Shown in pieces: positions 40,851-63,740 of a stretch of 64,000 nucleotides of DNA. Source of the DNA: Lagopus muta (Eukaryota; Chordata; Aves; Galliformes; Phasianidae); NCBI RefSeq assembly GCF_023343835.1, contig NC_064444.1:5881219-5945218 (forward strand). The letters run 5' to 3'. The notes under the pieces are model-generated. The model was not told the origin of the DNA. It worked only from the letters and a program-made list of their open reading frames with translations, and searched no databases. The position numbers and the translations under genes were made by a program. Every line of letters starts with the position of its first letter. Position 1 is the stretch's first letter.

Positions 40851-43800
40851 TCCTTTAGAAGTAAGCATGTCCAAAAAAATGAGTCTCTAGCTAGCTACTG
40901 AACAACCGTTCCCCTTCAGCAGGTTCTGACAAACGGGATGATTATTCTTCATTAGTGTTTCATTATTAGCTGGATATTTTCCTTTATAGCACACTTCAAC
41001 AAGCAGAACCTAGCCTACATCTAAGTATAAAGGAACAGACAACCGTATGGTACAGGAAATATAATTACAAACATGAAGCCTTTATTTTACTATTTAGTTG
41101 TCAATAAAAAAGAAATCTAATTTGCAACTCAGAATCTCACACACTAATGGAAATTCTGGCTACGAAACTGTAGCTTCTGCAAGGAATCAGAAACAAATGT
41201 GATTCTTTTTTCAGGTTTTCTTATTTCTAAGATTAGATTTTGGAAGTGGTAAGGTTAGAGAGAAGGAGGAATTACCTATGGACCCTTTTATGATAATGTT
41301 TTCGTTTTTTTTTTTTTTTTCTGGAGATAGTTTAACACTGTTTTGAAAGCTGCATCGCTATGGCAACCTACTAAAAAAATCACAGTAAGTACATCAGACA
41401 CATTGGCATGTAAGCACTCACATGAGCTTGTGCTTGAAAGACAAAACCATCTCCAAATTTTCATTGCTTATACAACTTAGGCATAGGCTGAATATAAATA
41501 ATCTCCTTTCTTGAACATTTACATTCTCATCTAATTGTAAGAGCCTTAACCCTGCATGAACTCTAGCCATGCAACAGTGACAGGCATTTAAATTAAACTG
41601 CATACACCCATCTTCTTGAAATGAAATGATTTGTTTTTCCGACACAAAACTGCTGCCACATAGTATTGACCTTTTAAAGCTATTTCACTAAATGTTCTTT
41701 ATTATAATTGTTAAATATTAATTTACTCATCCCATTCAGATACACGGTAAATTTTCACATGAAAGCGAAATACCAAAAGTCTGATTAATTGAGCACTCAA
41801 AAATATAGAAATCTTAAATGCTGAATCACTGCACCTTAACTAAAAGAGTGACTAACAGCTCACGTTAAACTGTATGCTACTTATTTTTAGTTAGCTTTAT
41901 ATCAGTAATCTTCCTAATGTGATCTAAGCCTTTGCACTCATTTTACTGTCACATTAGCATTGCATACCCATAATTAGAGACTGTACTCTGGAATATATTT
42001 TCAATAGCTTTTTTTCAGTTGAATAATGACCTTACTGATTAGTTCACAAGAATAAACACAGAGGGTAAATAAATATAAAAGACTTTTTCAGATTGGAAGC
42101 TATGTTATTAACACACTGTACTTACAAAGGCCAGATGATTTGCAATCAATTATTCAAAATAAAGGGGTCCTTTAATTCATTATGTTCAAAATAAAATACA
42201 TGTCTTTTTAATAATTTTCAGCTATGCTACAAGAGAGAACAGGACACCCAGTTCTTGGTAAGGGCTTTATTACATTACTCTAAAGACAGACTTTAAAGAG
42301 ACAGACTTTAGGCACTGTAACATTCAGTGTTAAGCTGCAAGGCATTTGCTCCATGGAACAAAAAGGCTGTTTTTCAGATACATAAAATTTAATCTGTAAT
42401 ACGATGGAGAATTATTTGACATAGGCTGTGAACTAATTCAAAGAGCAGAGTGCATTCTAATAGGAAATTATCAGAACAAGGTACTTGCCAGATTTTTTTC
42501 AGTTTACACATCTTCCCTGCACCACCAGGCAAAGATCCATCACCCCCAGGAAACAAGTTTGATCTCACATAATGTATAGTCATGATCTCCCTCACAAATA
42601 CAAAGTGCAGAACAGCTGTAAGCTCCCTTTTGAAGCGCTGTCCAACTCAACAGAGCACTTTTCCATGATGAGGGAAACACGCTTTCAGCTCTTGAACACA
42701 GGTAGTGTCAGTCAGGGAAATACCAGAGTTCATGATGCTCTCTCTGCTTGGGGCACACTCCTTCCCTCTTGAAGGCAGGAAATTGAGTGTGAACAGGACA
42801 CTCATTAGGTATGAGAACTGTAGGATGGAATCTTCCTCTCATTTCTGCCTCAAGAACTGTGGCAGTTTTATCTAAAGATTGCCCAAAGAAACAATCTCCC
42901 ATTAGCTACTGTGAAACTTGCAGAATTGCAGCTGTAGTGCAGGCAATTGTTTCCTTCTATTGTTTTTGTGCTCACAGGGGGTGTTTGGGAACTCAGATGC
43001 CAGATGGTTGTCTGGAGAATTTTTTTAGTTAAAGGAACTTCCCAAATTTCAAAATTAGTGTCAATAAAATTATGTAGAATGAAAAGCATTAATTCTAGTG
43101 GCTTTAGAGCAGATCACTCAAGGACTTTTGGTTGTGTGGACCTCTATGAAGCCCATTTTTCTAGTAGTTCAAATGTTTTGACTCAATATCTACAGGAGTA
43201 ACAGCTGTAACTATTGTTCCTGTTCTTACAGTTCCACACATTAAGAAATAAAAACAAAGTGCAGTTTGAATTCGTACCATTTGTACGATTTCTGCAGCCG
43301 ATTCCATTAAGGAATGAAAGAAAATAATTCTGCTGAGAGAATTTAGTAATTTAGTAATTATGGCTCACAGTACCTCTTTACTAATCAAAGGTCCAATTGG
43401 TTTGCCCTATTTTAGTTAACAACGTTCTCATTTTAATTATTTTCTGTTCCTACGTACACTAGAATTGAGAGAAACTTCATACAAGTATGATCAAGTGCTT
43501 AAAGTTGCACTGTTTTCTTTTTTTACAAATGCTTCAGTAATTTCACAGGTGTTTAACAGTGACAAATAAAAACTATTCTTTCAAAACCCAACTACTACTT
43601 CTATAGGAGTTTCATCCCTGCTGCTCAAAGATCTGCGATTTATAAACCGGCAACCTGATAACTTCCCAACTGCAGACAAATTCACTTTTAAAAAATTAAC
43701 CTTTTGCCAACAATGCTGTGACCACTTTAAATAAGCTTCTAGTTCAATAGCAGCAAGTCAGTAAGGATTCACTGTGCAAAGAATGCCAGTGCTATTGGTA

Positions 43801-44083
43801 CAGATTCAACCACAGATGAGCATTATAAGATTTCATGAATGCTGAATAACACTCTTCTCTCCTTAAAGTGATTGTTGGAGCTGAGAGAATGATGTTAATG
43901 ATTCTGAGGAGCAAAGTTCAGTTCCATTACACATACACTAAGCTTTCCGTGGCCTAGAGAAATTCAGGGAGAAGTATTAAATAGGGCAAGAGATATAAAA
44001 CTCATTGAACCTTCTCCTTCCCTCCCTCCACAGCCCCAACCAAAACAAAATAAACTGTAAAAGCAGTTGTCACCTTTCATATT

Positions 44084-44399
44084 TTTATTATGCATTTTTT
44101 CAAGTGGTTAAAGATAGCAAACAATAGCGTATGCATTAAGATATGCAATATGGCATATAGTAAGATGTGGACAGATTCCAAAAAGTTTTTATGTTCTATT
44201 TCAAACAGGCAAAAATCAAAAGTTTTATTTCATTAAATGGAAGAAAGGCACAGAAAGTCAGCCTCGAATCACACAAAACAAAGGCAGAAACTAAACCTGA
44301 CCTTCTAAATCTGTATGATAAAAATATTGTGCGCTTTTGATAACTCAAAACCAGGTAAAATTTATGAATCTAGTCAGTGATCGACAGCTCGGTTTTATT
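44084..44399 (-). terminator. candidate NUDT7 poly(A) signals
   Basis: AATAAA hexamers on the minus strand occur at 44394-44399, 44224-44229 and 44084-44089, all within 435 nt of the stop codon. The last is followed downstream on that strand by a G-rich stretch (complement of 44010-44038), as expected of a cleavage site. Which one is used cannot be told from sequence. Confidence 0.45.
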
Positions 44400-44516
44400 A
44401 AAAAAAGTTTTCCAATTCAGCAGGAATGCAAATGTGAAATTCAGTCAAGTAATGGATACAAAGGAAACAAGCCCAAACCTTTTTCCTCCTTCAACAGAGA
44501 CCATCAGACCAGCCTG

Positions 44517-47160
<2,644 letters not shown>

Positions 47161-47163
47161 CTT

Positions 47164-47600
47164 TGCCACCCACGACGCGAGCGCGACTTTTCCCCTCGCC
47201 TCTCACCGCCCTCTCTTGCAGACTGACGACGGCTCCCTCCAATCAACACGCGAGCTCACCGGGATCCGCATTCTGATTGGCGGGCAGACAGAGCAAGGCG
47301 GGGGTCGCAGGTGAGGCGGCAGCGGCCTTCCCGCTTCCCGCCCAGCGGCGTTGAGGCGGCCGCCGAGGAGAGGCTTCAGCCAGTCAGGCACGGAGCAGCC
47401 CGGGGAAGCAGACGAGCCATCACAGCCTTCCCGCACGCCAGCAAGCGGGGAAGGGTAGCGCTAGGTGTCAGCTGGGAAAGCAGAAAGTCTCGGAACGAGT
47501 CGGCATCGTCCCCCAAATACGGCGCTGCGGGCTCCTCCCCCTGAGGGGAAAGGCGGCGCCCTGAGGGGCGGGGCACAGCGCGGGACGAGGAGCTGCGCGT
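47164..47600 (-). promoter_or_regulatory. NUDT7: NUDT7 CpG-island promoter
   Basis: CpG-rich DNA extends from about 46660 across exons 1-2 to about 47600. The upstream part holds two CCAAT boxes and no TATA box, as expected for a broadly expressed gene. The HPRT-like gene ends about 615 bp further upstream (48215). Confidence 0.8.
47239..47280. promoter_or_regulatory. paired convergent CCAAT boxes (NF-Y type)
   Basis: CCAATCA at 47239-47245 on the plus strand faces TGATTGG at 47274-47280, its reverse complement. They lie about 80 and 115 bp upstream of the NUDT7 ATG. NF-Y commonly binds such boxes in CpG-island promoters. Binding here is inferred from the motif only. Confidence 0.6.
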
Positions 47601-48214
47601 GAAGTGCGCTGATGGAAAAGCGGGGGACGAATGTGGCTCGTTGAAGCAATACTGGCTTGGCATAAAGGCTTAACAATGAATGTCATTGCTCACCGCAGCT
47701 CGGGGAAGATGCAGCACAGCAGCACGAGAAACACCTGAACCAAAGGAAAAGCAAATAAAGCCCCAGACTCTCCCCCCAGTCCATGGCACTGGAGATGATG
47801 AGTGGTAATTCACACTAATTATGTGGATGATTACTTTTTTCTCTGTTGTTTAGCCTGTTTAACTACTCACAAATGTTTACATACTTAAATTTGTAGCTTA
47901 TGTACAATACCCGTGTTATTTCTTACAGTAAATAAAAACTCAGACATATTTACGTGCACATCCTTTCTGTATCCACTTTGTTCCGATATCAAGTTTATGA
48001 CCACTGTTCTGTTCTCATTCCACTGAAACACCTGAAAGGTGTCATTCATCCTTAATCACAAAATTATAGGAAAAAAAAAACATGCAGAAGTTTGTCTTTA
48101 GAAATGCATTCATTCCTCAGAGTAGTGCTTCAGTGAAATGAGCGTGGCTAGTAGATCACTTCTTCACACACACAGCACAGGCCAGTGAGCTGTTAGTCCA
48201 GAAGACTGATGATG

Positions 48215-54944
<6,730 letters not shown>

Positions 54945-55145
54945 AATCTCACTTTAAACTATATTACCAGAGAACGAGGTGGTGTTATTATAGCAGCTTG
55001 TCTTGCTTTATTTTCATCCTGCAGTTAGATCATGACCTGCTTCTCAGCAAGGTCAGAACTGCTATCCTTCCTAGAGGAAGCGTTACTTCCTTCTACTAAT
55101 GTACTGACATCACAATCCCAGGTTTTTACTTAATTAGATTAACCA
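54945..55145 (-). promoter_or_regulatory. AT-rich putative promoter of the HPRT-like gene
   Basis: There is no CpG island, unlike NUDT7 and VAT1L. Reading the minus strand, a TATAATAA sits about 40 nt before the ATG. Further up are two nuclear-receptor half-sites in everted arrangement, TGACCT at 55033-55038 and AGGTCA at 55050-55055. A taattagattaacc block at 55131-55144 loosely resembles an HNF1 site. These are motif matches only; together they would suit tissue-restricted expression. Confidence 0.35.
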
Positions 55146-57033
55146 GAAATAAAATGGGCATTAGTCCTGCTGCAGCCAATCAAGAGTAAATAGAATGGAG
55201 AATGAGGGAGATGCAAAAGGAAAGTGCATGAATCAAATTAGTTAAAATGACAAGGCAGGACAGCATTTTTTAAGTGAAAACAGAGATCTGCTAATTGCTT
55301 GTAGCAAGTGGCAGTTCAGTGTTCTACGTGTAGAAGATAGTTTTGTATACTGATTTCTTATATAATATTTTTCTTTAAAAGTCCACGTATTTATTTTTTA
55401 TTTGCTATAGAAAACTAATATTTGGATAAACAAAGCCAGCTTTTTCACAGTGACTTAAAGCAGAGGTCTGCATCTGTTGAGAAATGGTGAACCCAGGTCA
55501 TCATTTTGTGGAGAGAGGTCGATAGTTCCAGTTCTGTACTCCATAACATTTTAAATCAAACAGAATTGACATTCACTGTAATCTGATTATTTTAATGTAC
55601 CAAACCTAGTATTATCTAGGATTAACATGAAAGTCTTAGATTTTTGAAAATTAATCCTACTAACAAAATGAGCTAAAGGCAGCTTGCACACATCGTGTTA
55701 CAGAATGTTCTTACCAGATTGAGTACATTTTATTAATTCAACTATATGAGTGTTTTCTTGGTGGGGTGGGGAGGAAGGGCAGAGTAACAAAAGAAGATTT
55801 TTCTCCGTGTCTTTGTAATATTGTAGAAGCTCTTTAGATCATTTCTGATAACATGGGATATTGCAGGAGCAGTCTTTGAAGTGGATTAATGGGCATATTT
55901 CCAATTTGCATTGATATCTTAAGTAGTATTTGGGAATTATTAATGCCTTGAGACTATTCGGCCTCTATTTTTATACAACAAACATTATCTTCCTTCCATG
56001 AATTCTGTATCATTTTCTCTACCTGGTATAAGTGAACTCCCTATCTTGTGAAAAGCCATGCTTTTCTATTTTCTAGCATAAGACACTGCTTTCTAACAGG
56101 TAGTAATTTGGGTTCAAAAACCTGGGATGGCAACCAAAGAGATTATTGTTATGGCATTGCTTTATGATGTGGACAGCAGTTCAGCTGGAACGAGATTCCC
56201 CTCATTAGACTGGGAAAATAGGTCTATTCTGCTTAAATCCCCATAGATGGAAGTGCCAAATGGGCACCATGTGGCTTCCACTCCAGTATTTTCTGAATGG
56301 ATTCATAAGAAATAGTCAGGTCAACAGCCGGTGTGGGGAAAGAAAAGATCTTGGAAACTCTCGGAGGCTTGAAATAAAAAAGTTTAGCATTGGACAAAAT
56401 ATACACTTTCATTAAACTTAAAGCTGATTCAAGAATCCTCCGCTTCCTCTGAAACTGGGAAAACTACTTCTCACATCTTTATTTGAGCCCTAACAGTAAG
56501 TGCATACACTGCCACTGGGCAATTACTTGAAATTCCAGTAGATGTGTTAGTGGTCTCAGATGCTACTGGTCAGAGATTTACATTATGAAATTTAGTGCTA
56601 CTGTGGGTGTTTTTATGAACACATTCTAAATTTACAGGTGAAAAGTTCAGCCAGTAGGTGTAGCTGCACAAAGAGACTGGAGATTAATTATATCAGCACT
56701 GGTAAAACAACAGCCAGTCAATGCAGAACAACACTGCTTTTGTCCTTGCATTCATTCCCTGAACTATTGAATCAATAAGTAGTTTTTACAGGACATTGCT
56801 GTTTATGTACTTGTCAGTTTGCTAAACAGTTCTACATTTTCTTACAGTTTGAAGGAGCTGTTAAGTGCAGCAGCAATTTTATATCTTCTCAAGAAACAGG
56901 TATGGGTTAACTCCTGTCAGGGATTTCCATTTAGTTATTTTAAATTGGGAAGCAAGTTCATGTTGCTGGATGCGTTCTGCATCTGTTCCATTATTTTACT
57001 AAAACTTTACAAATAAAACATTAGAGAGAGTGT

Positions 57034-57047
57034 CCACTAGAGGGAAG
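57034..57047 (+). promoter_or_regulatory. candidate CTCF site, plus orientation
   Basis: CCACTAGAGGGAAG matches the CTCF core with one mismatch. It lies about 2.1 kb upstream of the HPRT-like start. Confidence 0.45.
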
Positions 57048-60000
57048 CCTCTACCACAGAAGGCAGTCCTTGCCAAGAAGAAAGAAAAAGTATTTATAAA
57101 AAAAAAACAACTTTCAAAAATAAGACCATGTTCAAGTAACATATATACAGATCTCTCACTGAAATACAAATAAAGTCAGGTACATTAAAACAGGCCTCCT
57201 GTATATTTAGACCAGTTTCTGAATGTGTATAATTGTAGATTATGGGAGAGCTGCTCTAATTGGCACCCCTGAAGACTTGATCCATGGACGATAAGAGGCT
57301 GATAAAGCATTAAATTAATGCTAAGAACTTTCATTTGGTGATCAATGTGTTATTAAGCAAACTGATTAATATCTATAGAAAAATTTCTATTTTGGTAATT
57401 TGGATCCCATCCTAAATCCGGATGCTTTAAGTCATAGATAAGACCAGCTACTTAACCAGCTTGCTAAAAAGCTGTTTGGAAGAAACACACAACACATCTG
57501 TGCCAAATAGTGCACATTTACTGTTAGAAATTATAAACAATTTCACAACATTAAGCCTTTACTACATTTTGTGTACTCTACTACTATGGATTATATAGTT
57601 CCTTTACATAAAAAAATTGATTGGTATGAACATTCCTACTTTCCTTGGCTATTTTTCTTTTGGCAAATACAAGGTAAATTATTTCATTAAAGCAGAAAAG
57701 TGATTTAGGTCTTGGCCAATATTGGATGTCTATAAATATCATGCCTGAAAAGGTTTTCTGGTTTTACAACTCCTCTAGTACTGTAATGTTTAGGAAATGC
57801 TGACTGATCGATGGCAGAAATTGAAGGAAACACCCCAGTAAAAGGTGACTCAGATTTAAGTTTGAATATTTATTGTGAACGCCCCAACATCAGTTCTTAA
57901 ATCCCAGTTCTGAAGACTCAGACATTTTGATCACTGATATGGAGGAAACGTACCATATTTACTGACCAAATCTTTCCAACCATGAAGTAAACGTTGGTAC
58001 GACTGTTTGGAGAAAATCTTTAAATACATTTTGCCACATCAGTTTTATAGATAGAAAGAAGCACTTCAGTCTCCTGGACTGTCTGTATCGGAAAGTCATT
58101 TTGAGAGAGAATCTGGTTAGGACAGGGGGAATGGAGCACAGAGACAGAGAGTCAGGACTTCTGGGTTTTATTCACAGCTCTGACACACTGTTTATTTGAT
58201 GTATGACCCTGGCAAGTTTATTTTCATGACTGCTTCTGTTGTACCTCTGACCTTCCTATGCGCCTGCTTTTCCCTTGTCTCCTGTAATGAGCTGACCATG
58301 GTTTTCTGATACTTCTCTTCCATGTGCTGTGAAGGTCAAAGTTACTTTTGGGAAATTGCCATTTAAAAAAAAAAAAACAAAACATTGCTGTCATTAGGTC
58401 AAATTAATGATTTGAAAAAGATTGTGTTCTATTTACTTGAATGTTAAAGAATGGTTGTTCTAGTTTAATATGTCATTGAGCAAATATGAGTTGTTCCAGA
58501 GCTGCCATAGTGTTCAATGTGTCTCCCCTGCCAAAAGCTGGTGGAATTGTTTTACCTAGGGAGCAATGGGTGGTCCAGGAAGTGGTCTGCTTGGCTCTTG
58601 GGGAGCTGGACTCATCTTCACTGCAGAGATGTTTAATAGAAATATTTGTTGAACAATGGCTGAGTATGTGATTACAGCTGTTTTCTTTTAGCAATGTAGC
58701 AGCAGTAACAATTAAATCCATATTCCTCCTTGGATATTTATTTTCCTGAATTCATTCTTAGTGCAGTGAAAGAATTTGATGGGAATTGCAAGAAGATAAA
58801 ACTGTATGTAATTGATTTAGGATTACTTGTCTTACCTTTTTATGATTATATTATTAATTGAGACCTTAAAACATAGTGCAGAAATACATACCAAAGAGAT
58901 GTCACAACTAAAAATACTCTAAAACTCTTCCCTTTATTTACAGCTAATCATTATTTTTAATTGTTAACAATGTTCTGTTCTGCAAAACAATATTGGACTG
59001 CTAGAAAAGATAAATACCATCTTCCAATAACAGCATATAAGAAAAATGTGGAGTGTGCATTTTGCTAAAATAAAAAAAGGACTCTTTCCAAAATACCATG
59101 CAATTACCATATTCAAACAAAGATAGTTCATCTCAGTCTAGAAAGCCAGCTATTTCAGTGCTGCCAATGCCTTTTGTTGAGATCTTGTTTAATGATACGA
59201 CACTTTTATATGGCCTTGCTTAGATTTTACTGCTACTACTTCTGTTTACATATAAGCAGTTCCCATGGTTGGCAGCTTGCATCGAAAACCAGTGCCAGTG
59301 TGCATTGACTGCTTGGTGTCACCTTCAATCTAAAAAGGTAATTCAGTGCTGGTCTTTCTATAGAAATATAGCAATGGAACAACCCCAGAGAAAACTGCTA
59401 TTACTGATTTTTGATGCTTTGTTTCCATCTTCCGTTAAGTTGATAGCATTGGTGACTCTTTGGAATCTGTTTACTTCATTTTAATTTTAATTTCAATTTT
59501 TTTTTATTTCAGTGAATGCAGTGAAATACGATCTATTGGAGTTACTGTAGTCAGTTATCTCTACCAGAGTCCTCTGTAAGCAAAAGCTTCCAGACACTCT
59601 GAGTAATTCAGAATCACCACATTTCTCTTCTGCACATATTCTCCAATTCAGTTAATTGTTTTTTCTTCACCCCTTAACAGCCTATATTCCAAATTGACAG
59701 TTTCTTGTATTTAGTGTGCATGTTTTGCCAGCCTTAAAATTAAACATGCCTTGTTTGTGGTACTTGACAGACATTACTGAAACAAGACAAAGCTGCAAAG
59801 TTGTTATGCTGGAGGCTTGCATTTAATTTTGGATTTCTATCCAGTAAATGCTTACATGTAAATAAAGTAACATAAATTTCTTTTAAAGCCTCCTTAGGCA
59901 ACATTTTTTTACATAGTAGTTCTGAAAGAGGGTAAGTTGTCAGCATTGGTATTTCAGAAACTGACTTATTTGCCCTTTCAAAAATCTTTTGCTAACATGT

Positions 60001-63000
60001 AGCAAGTGTGCAAGAGAACAGTCATCAATGTAACAAAAACAGCTTCAGCTCTGCTTTCCTTTTGCTGTCATCATTCTAACCCACCTGCAAGGTCAAGTAT
60101 TCCTTGTTTAATATGTAAAGTGTAGTACAGGTTAAGTCCTTCCACATGAAAAATTGTATGTGAAATACTGATTTATTCTATGTAACACTGTACTTTTTAC
60201 ATAGAAGCAAATCAGGGATTTGACCTCATTGAAATCAAACAGGATTCAAAGGAATTTAAAGAAATTAGATATACAGCTCACATCTCTGGAGATGCTAAAC
60301 TTCTGACATCCAGCTTTTGTTTCCAATTCATTATGCTTTGGATTTTCAGACCTAGGTATTTAAATTACTTGCACATCATTTTTAATCTAACCAGAATTTG
60401 GAGAATGGATTTGCTTTGTGGATACATGGACATTAGTGGGACAAATAACAATTTTTAAGGAGCACATTGCTTCAGAGTTCTCTTACGCTTTTAGAGTAAC
60501 TTTAATCTGTGAGAAAAAATAATAAAACTAGAATCTGAATTGTTAAAAGTTATTACTGTTTTACTCTAGTTAATTTACATCTGCTTCAAAATATCTATAC
60601 ACTGGTAATTAAACCTATGCCATTATCTGTTTAAAGAGTGAAATTAACATTATTTCTTTTGAGTCCCTAAATCATTTAAAATATAAGCTATTTAAAATGT
60701 AATAGTTGAAGTTTTTGTGTGCTTGTATAAAATCATTTTATTTGAAAGATACTGATAAAGTCAGAATTGTATATTTACAAACAGCCTTCTTTTATCTAAA
60801 AAGATATTCATCAAGTTTCAATGTAATGCAGGTTTGGTACTGCTCTTCTATGTCTCAGACTCAGTGAGATGGGTTTCTTGTTCATTCTCATAATGTGTTG
60901 AGTACATAAGCATATTCAGCTAAAAACAACGCAGGTTTGCCTTCAGTTCTCCTAGAAGCACCTTGACTAAGATCAAAATGCTTGTGTATCACCCAAGTGA
61001 TCTTACAAACAAAAGAGCCACTCAACTCTTTTTTAGAGCATAACGGATGCAGCAAATATTTTAGCTGTGTTCAGCCATAGCACATCACAATGAAACCAAA
61101 AACCACAACTGAAATTTGCAATGACTGACTATTACTGAAGGCCAGCAGCGTATATTCTTCGCCCCTGTACCAGTCGTCTCTCCATTTTGTATGTATGTTC
61201 CACAAAGCAGATCATGTAACATTGTGATGCCCTTATGTGACATGGCAGCTTCTCTTTCAGCTTTGTGGCTCTTAACATACGTTTTAGAAAGTGACTTCTA
61301 GCACTGACTGAAAGAAAAGATGACTTCATAAAACAAAATTATGACACAGTGGTAATCAAGAGAAACAGAATGCAAGACTGCAGGGTCTGATGCTGGCTGA
61401 AGATCATTCAGTCTAGCCACAAATCTCAAAATGCACCACTGTATGATAAAGCTGGAATATCTCTTAGCTTTTACTAACAAAAAAGAAGTTAAATTCATGG
61501 AATACAGCTGTGATAATTTAGGTCATGTCAGGATGCATTAAATTTACATTATAGTAATTATTCTTTTAATTATCTTCAACCAACTTCCACTTAAAAACAT
61601 CCACCATGACTGGCTTTTCAAAAATTTATTTTAAGCAGCAGGAGTCCAATTTAGAAAAGCAGAGAAGTATGAATTTAAGTCTATTGCTAATGAAGGCAAT
61701 AGCTATAACCCCTCTTAGATTCAGGATGTATTAAGGTTTCAGTCTGCTGCAATCCTTGAATTAAAAGCATTTGATTCAGACTTAGGGTAAACTTGAACTG
61801 AAAAAAATCTCATGTGTATCTTTGCAACCTTTCTTGGTGCACCTCTTTGACAGCTGCACTGTGTAGTGGTAGAAGTTAGGTTTGTCTGGGAGTCATCAGT
61901 AGGAACTGAGAAGTCAGTACCTTCACATTTTCGGATAAAAAATATCCATCAGTTTCCTCCTCTATCTGAGCCACTGATTCCATTATTTCCTCACACTCTG
62001 AGGAGATGATTATCTTGTCTGCTTTCCTCAGGAGCTCACTACATCTTTTCTTCAGATATTTTTTCTAGCACGAGAAATATCTCATACTCTTAGACCCCTT
62101 TCTTAGGTCTTAACCAAGTTGCTTTCTGAAGCCACATGTGTAATTTAAGATTTTCAGTGTTTAAAGACAGGAGGCTAGCATGTAGCTTCTGAATCCTTTC
62201 ACGCCCCACAGGACAGAACAGCCTTTGTTGGTACACAAATTTCACAGTCTGAAGATGTTGATTTAGTTTTAAGACTGAAGATCCATAATACAGCTGTCCG
62301 CATATGTGGCCATTCTTGGAGGAATTTTACTTAAGATTTATGAAAGCTTGACTGAACTAAAGATTTTCTGTAAGGCTTCTTTAAACTCAAATATATTTGC
62401 ATAAAACTATTCCAGTAAAAATCTAGAGATTCAGTATCTGACTGGACTTCAAAGAAACAATCTACAAAGAATTTAGTTATGATTTCTGAACTGCTTGAAG
62501 CAAGATTGCTTGTTGGAGGTCTTAGTTGGCAAACAAGGTGGGTTATGACTTCTGCACCATTCACAGGAGATGTGTCTTCCTTGCTCATGGCAGACTTTGA
62601 CCTCAGCAGTAAGTGGCAGCTTGGTACTGCAGAACAAACTGAGTTTGTATCAACATATAATTTGTGCTTTGAAACACAAGCAGAACATCTGTTTTTTTTT
62701 TACCTGATAGTTGCAGCATAACTGTTACAATTTTTGCAACACTTTGTTTTCTACAGTCTGTGAAAATGTGATATTCATTAACAAGTAGGGATGTTATAGC
62801 TGTGAATAATCTTTCTTATTATAAGACATAAACTAGCAAACAGTAGAAAAAAGAGCCTGTGAGACAGGGAGGGCATGTGATCGTACTGCTCACTCAGGCT
62901 TTTCATTGCTGACAGTATTTAGTCTTAATGAAATCATTTCAGTCCATTAGCTTTAGAAGGACATTTACTTCTAAAGTTTATGGTTTTATGCAGAAAGCAG

Positions 63001-63309
63001 TATGAAAGTCCATTTGAAATGGTATAATAATTTAAACCAATAAAGACTTTGTTAGTCAGTCTGTAACACTGAGGTTTCTGCAAGGATAAAATGGTGCATA
63101 TAGTGAATCTACCCAGAAAAAAAACATGGCAATCTATTAAAAGAAAAATAAGGTTTGGGCAGCTAGGAGATAGAACAGTATTCTTACACAGCTGTGTCAG
63201 TAGGCTCAAAGTAAAGACTTCTGCACTGAATTAAAACACACAGTATATTGTTATGTTTAAGTATATTAAAAAAATCATGATCTCAAGCTGTGTTTTCTTT
63301 CTGGAAAAT

Positions 63310-63740
63310 GTTGAGAATTAGGCTGCCAGGAGCTGCAAGGGACAGCAGCTGCCTGAAGAACAAGGAGCCAAACACAGTAACAACAGGCAGGATAGGGGCC
63401 CCACTAGCCAGGGCTTAATCCTACAGTACCTCACTGATGAGGGCAAGGCAGGCCTGTGGATGGCAGCTCAGGTCAACAAAGAATCCAGATCACAGCTGAG
63501 GCTGTAGTCATGAGACAGGTCCACACTCAAGCCAAACAATGAATCTACAGGTCAGGTGAAGTGATCACCAGGCAGTCCTGAGCTTTCTGCAACCTGCTGG
63601 GGAGTATCTGCACTGTGTATCCTCAGTTCTAAGGGCTTTCATTAGTTCAGACCTGGAACATAGAAGCTGTTCTTTTTATTGGATTGCCAGCCAAGAGACA
63701 CAGCCGCATGGGAAACTTTTTTGCTGGAGGCAGGAATGTA
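63310..63740. other. GC-richer block of unknown origin near the right edge
   Basis: About 430 bp, clearly richer in GC than the AT-rich flanks, with recurring words such as cagctgaggctg, ggcagctcaggtc and acaggtcaggtgaag. The base composition and sharp edges suggest a dispersed repeat or LTR. No family was recognised and no convincing open frame is present. Confidence 0.3.

Larger units (their letters stand above)
28716..44083. other. VAT1L-NUDT7 intergenic region
   Basis: 15 kb without a recognised gene. Candidate regulatory points are listed separately (X-box 35696, CTCF-like 39126, exon-like block 40585). A short direct duplication, two copies of agacagacttta, lies near 42285-42310. Most of the rest is AT-rich single-copy-looking sequence. 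Confidence 0.7.
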
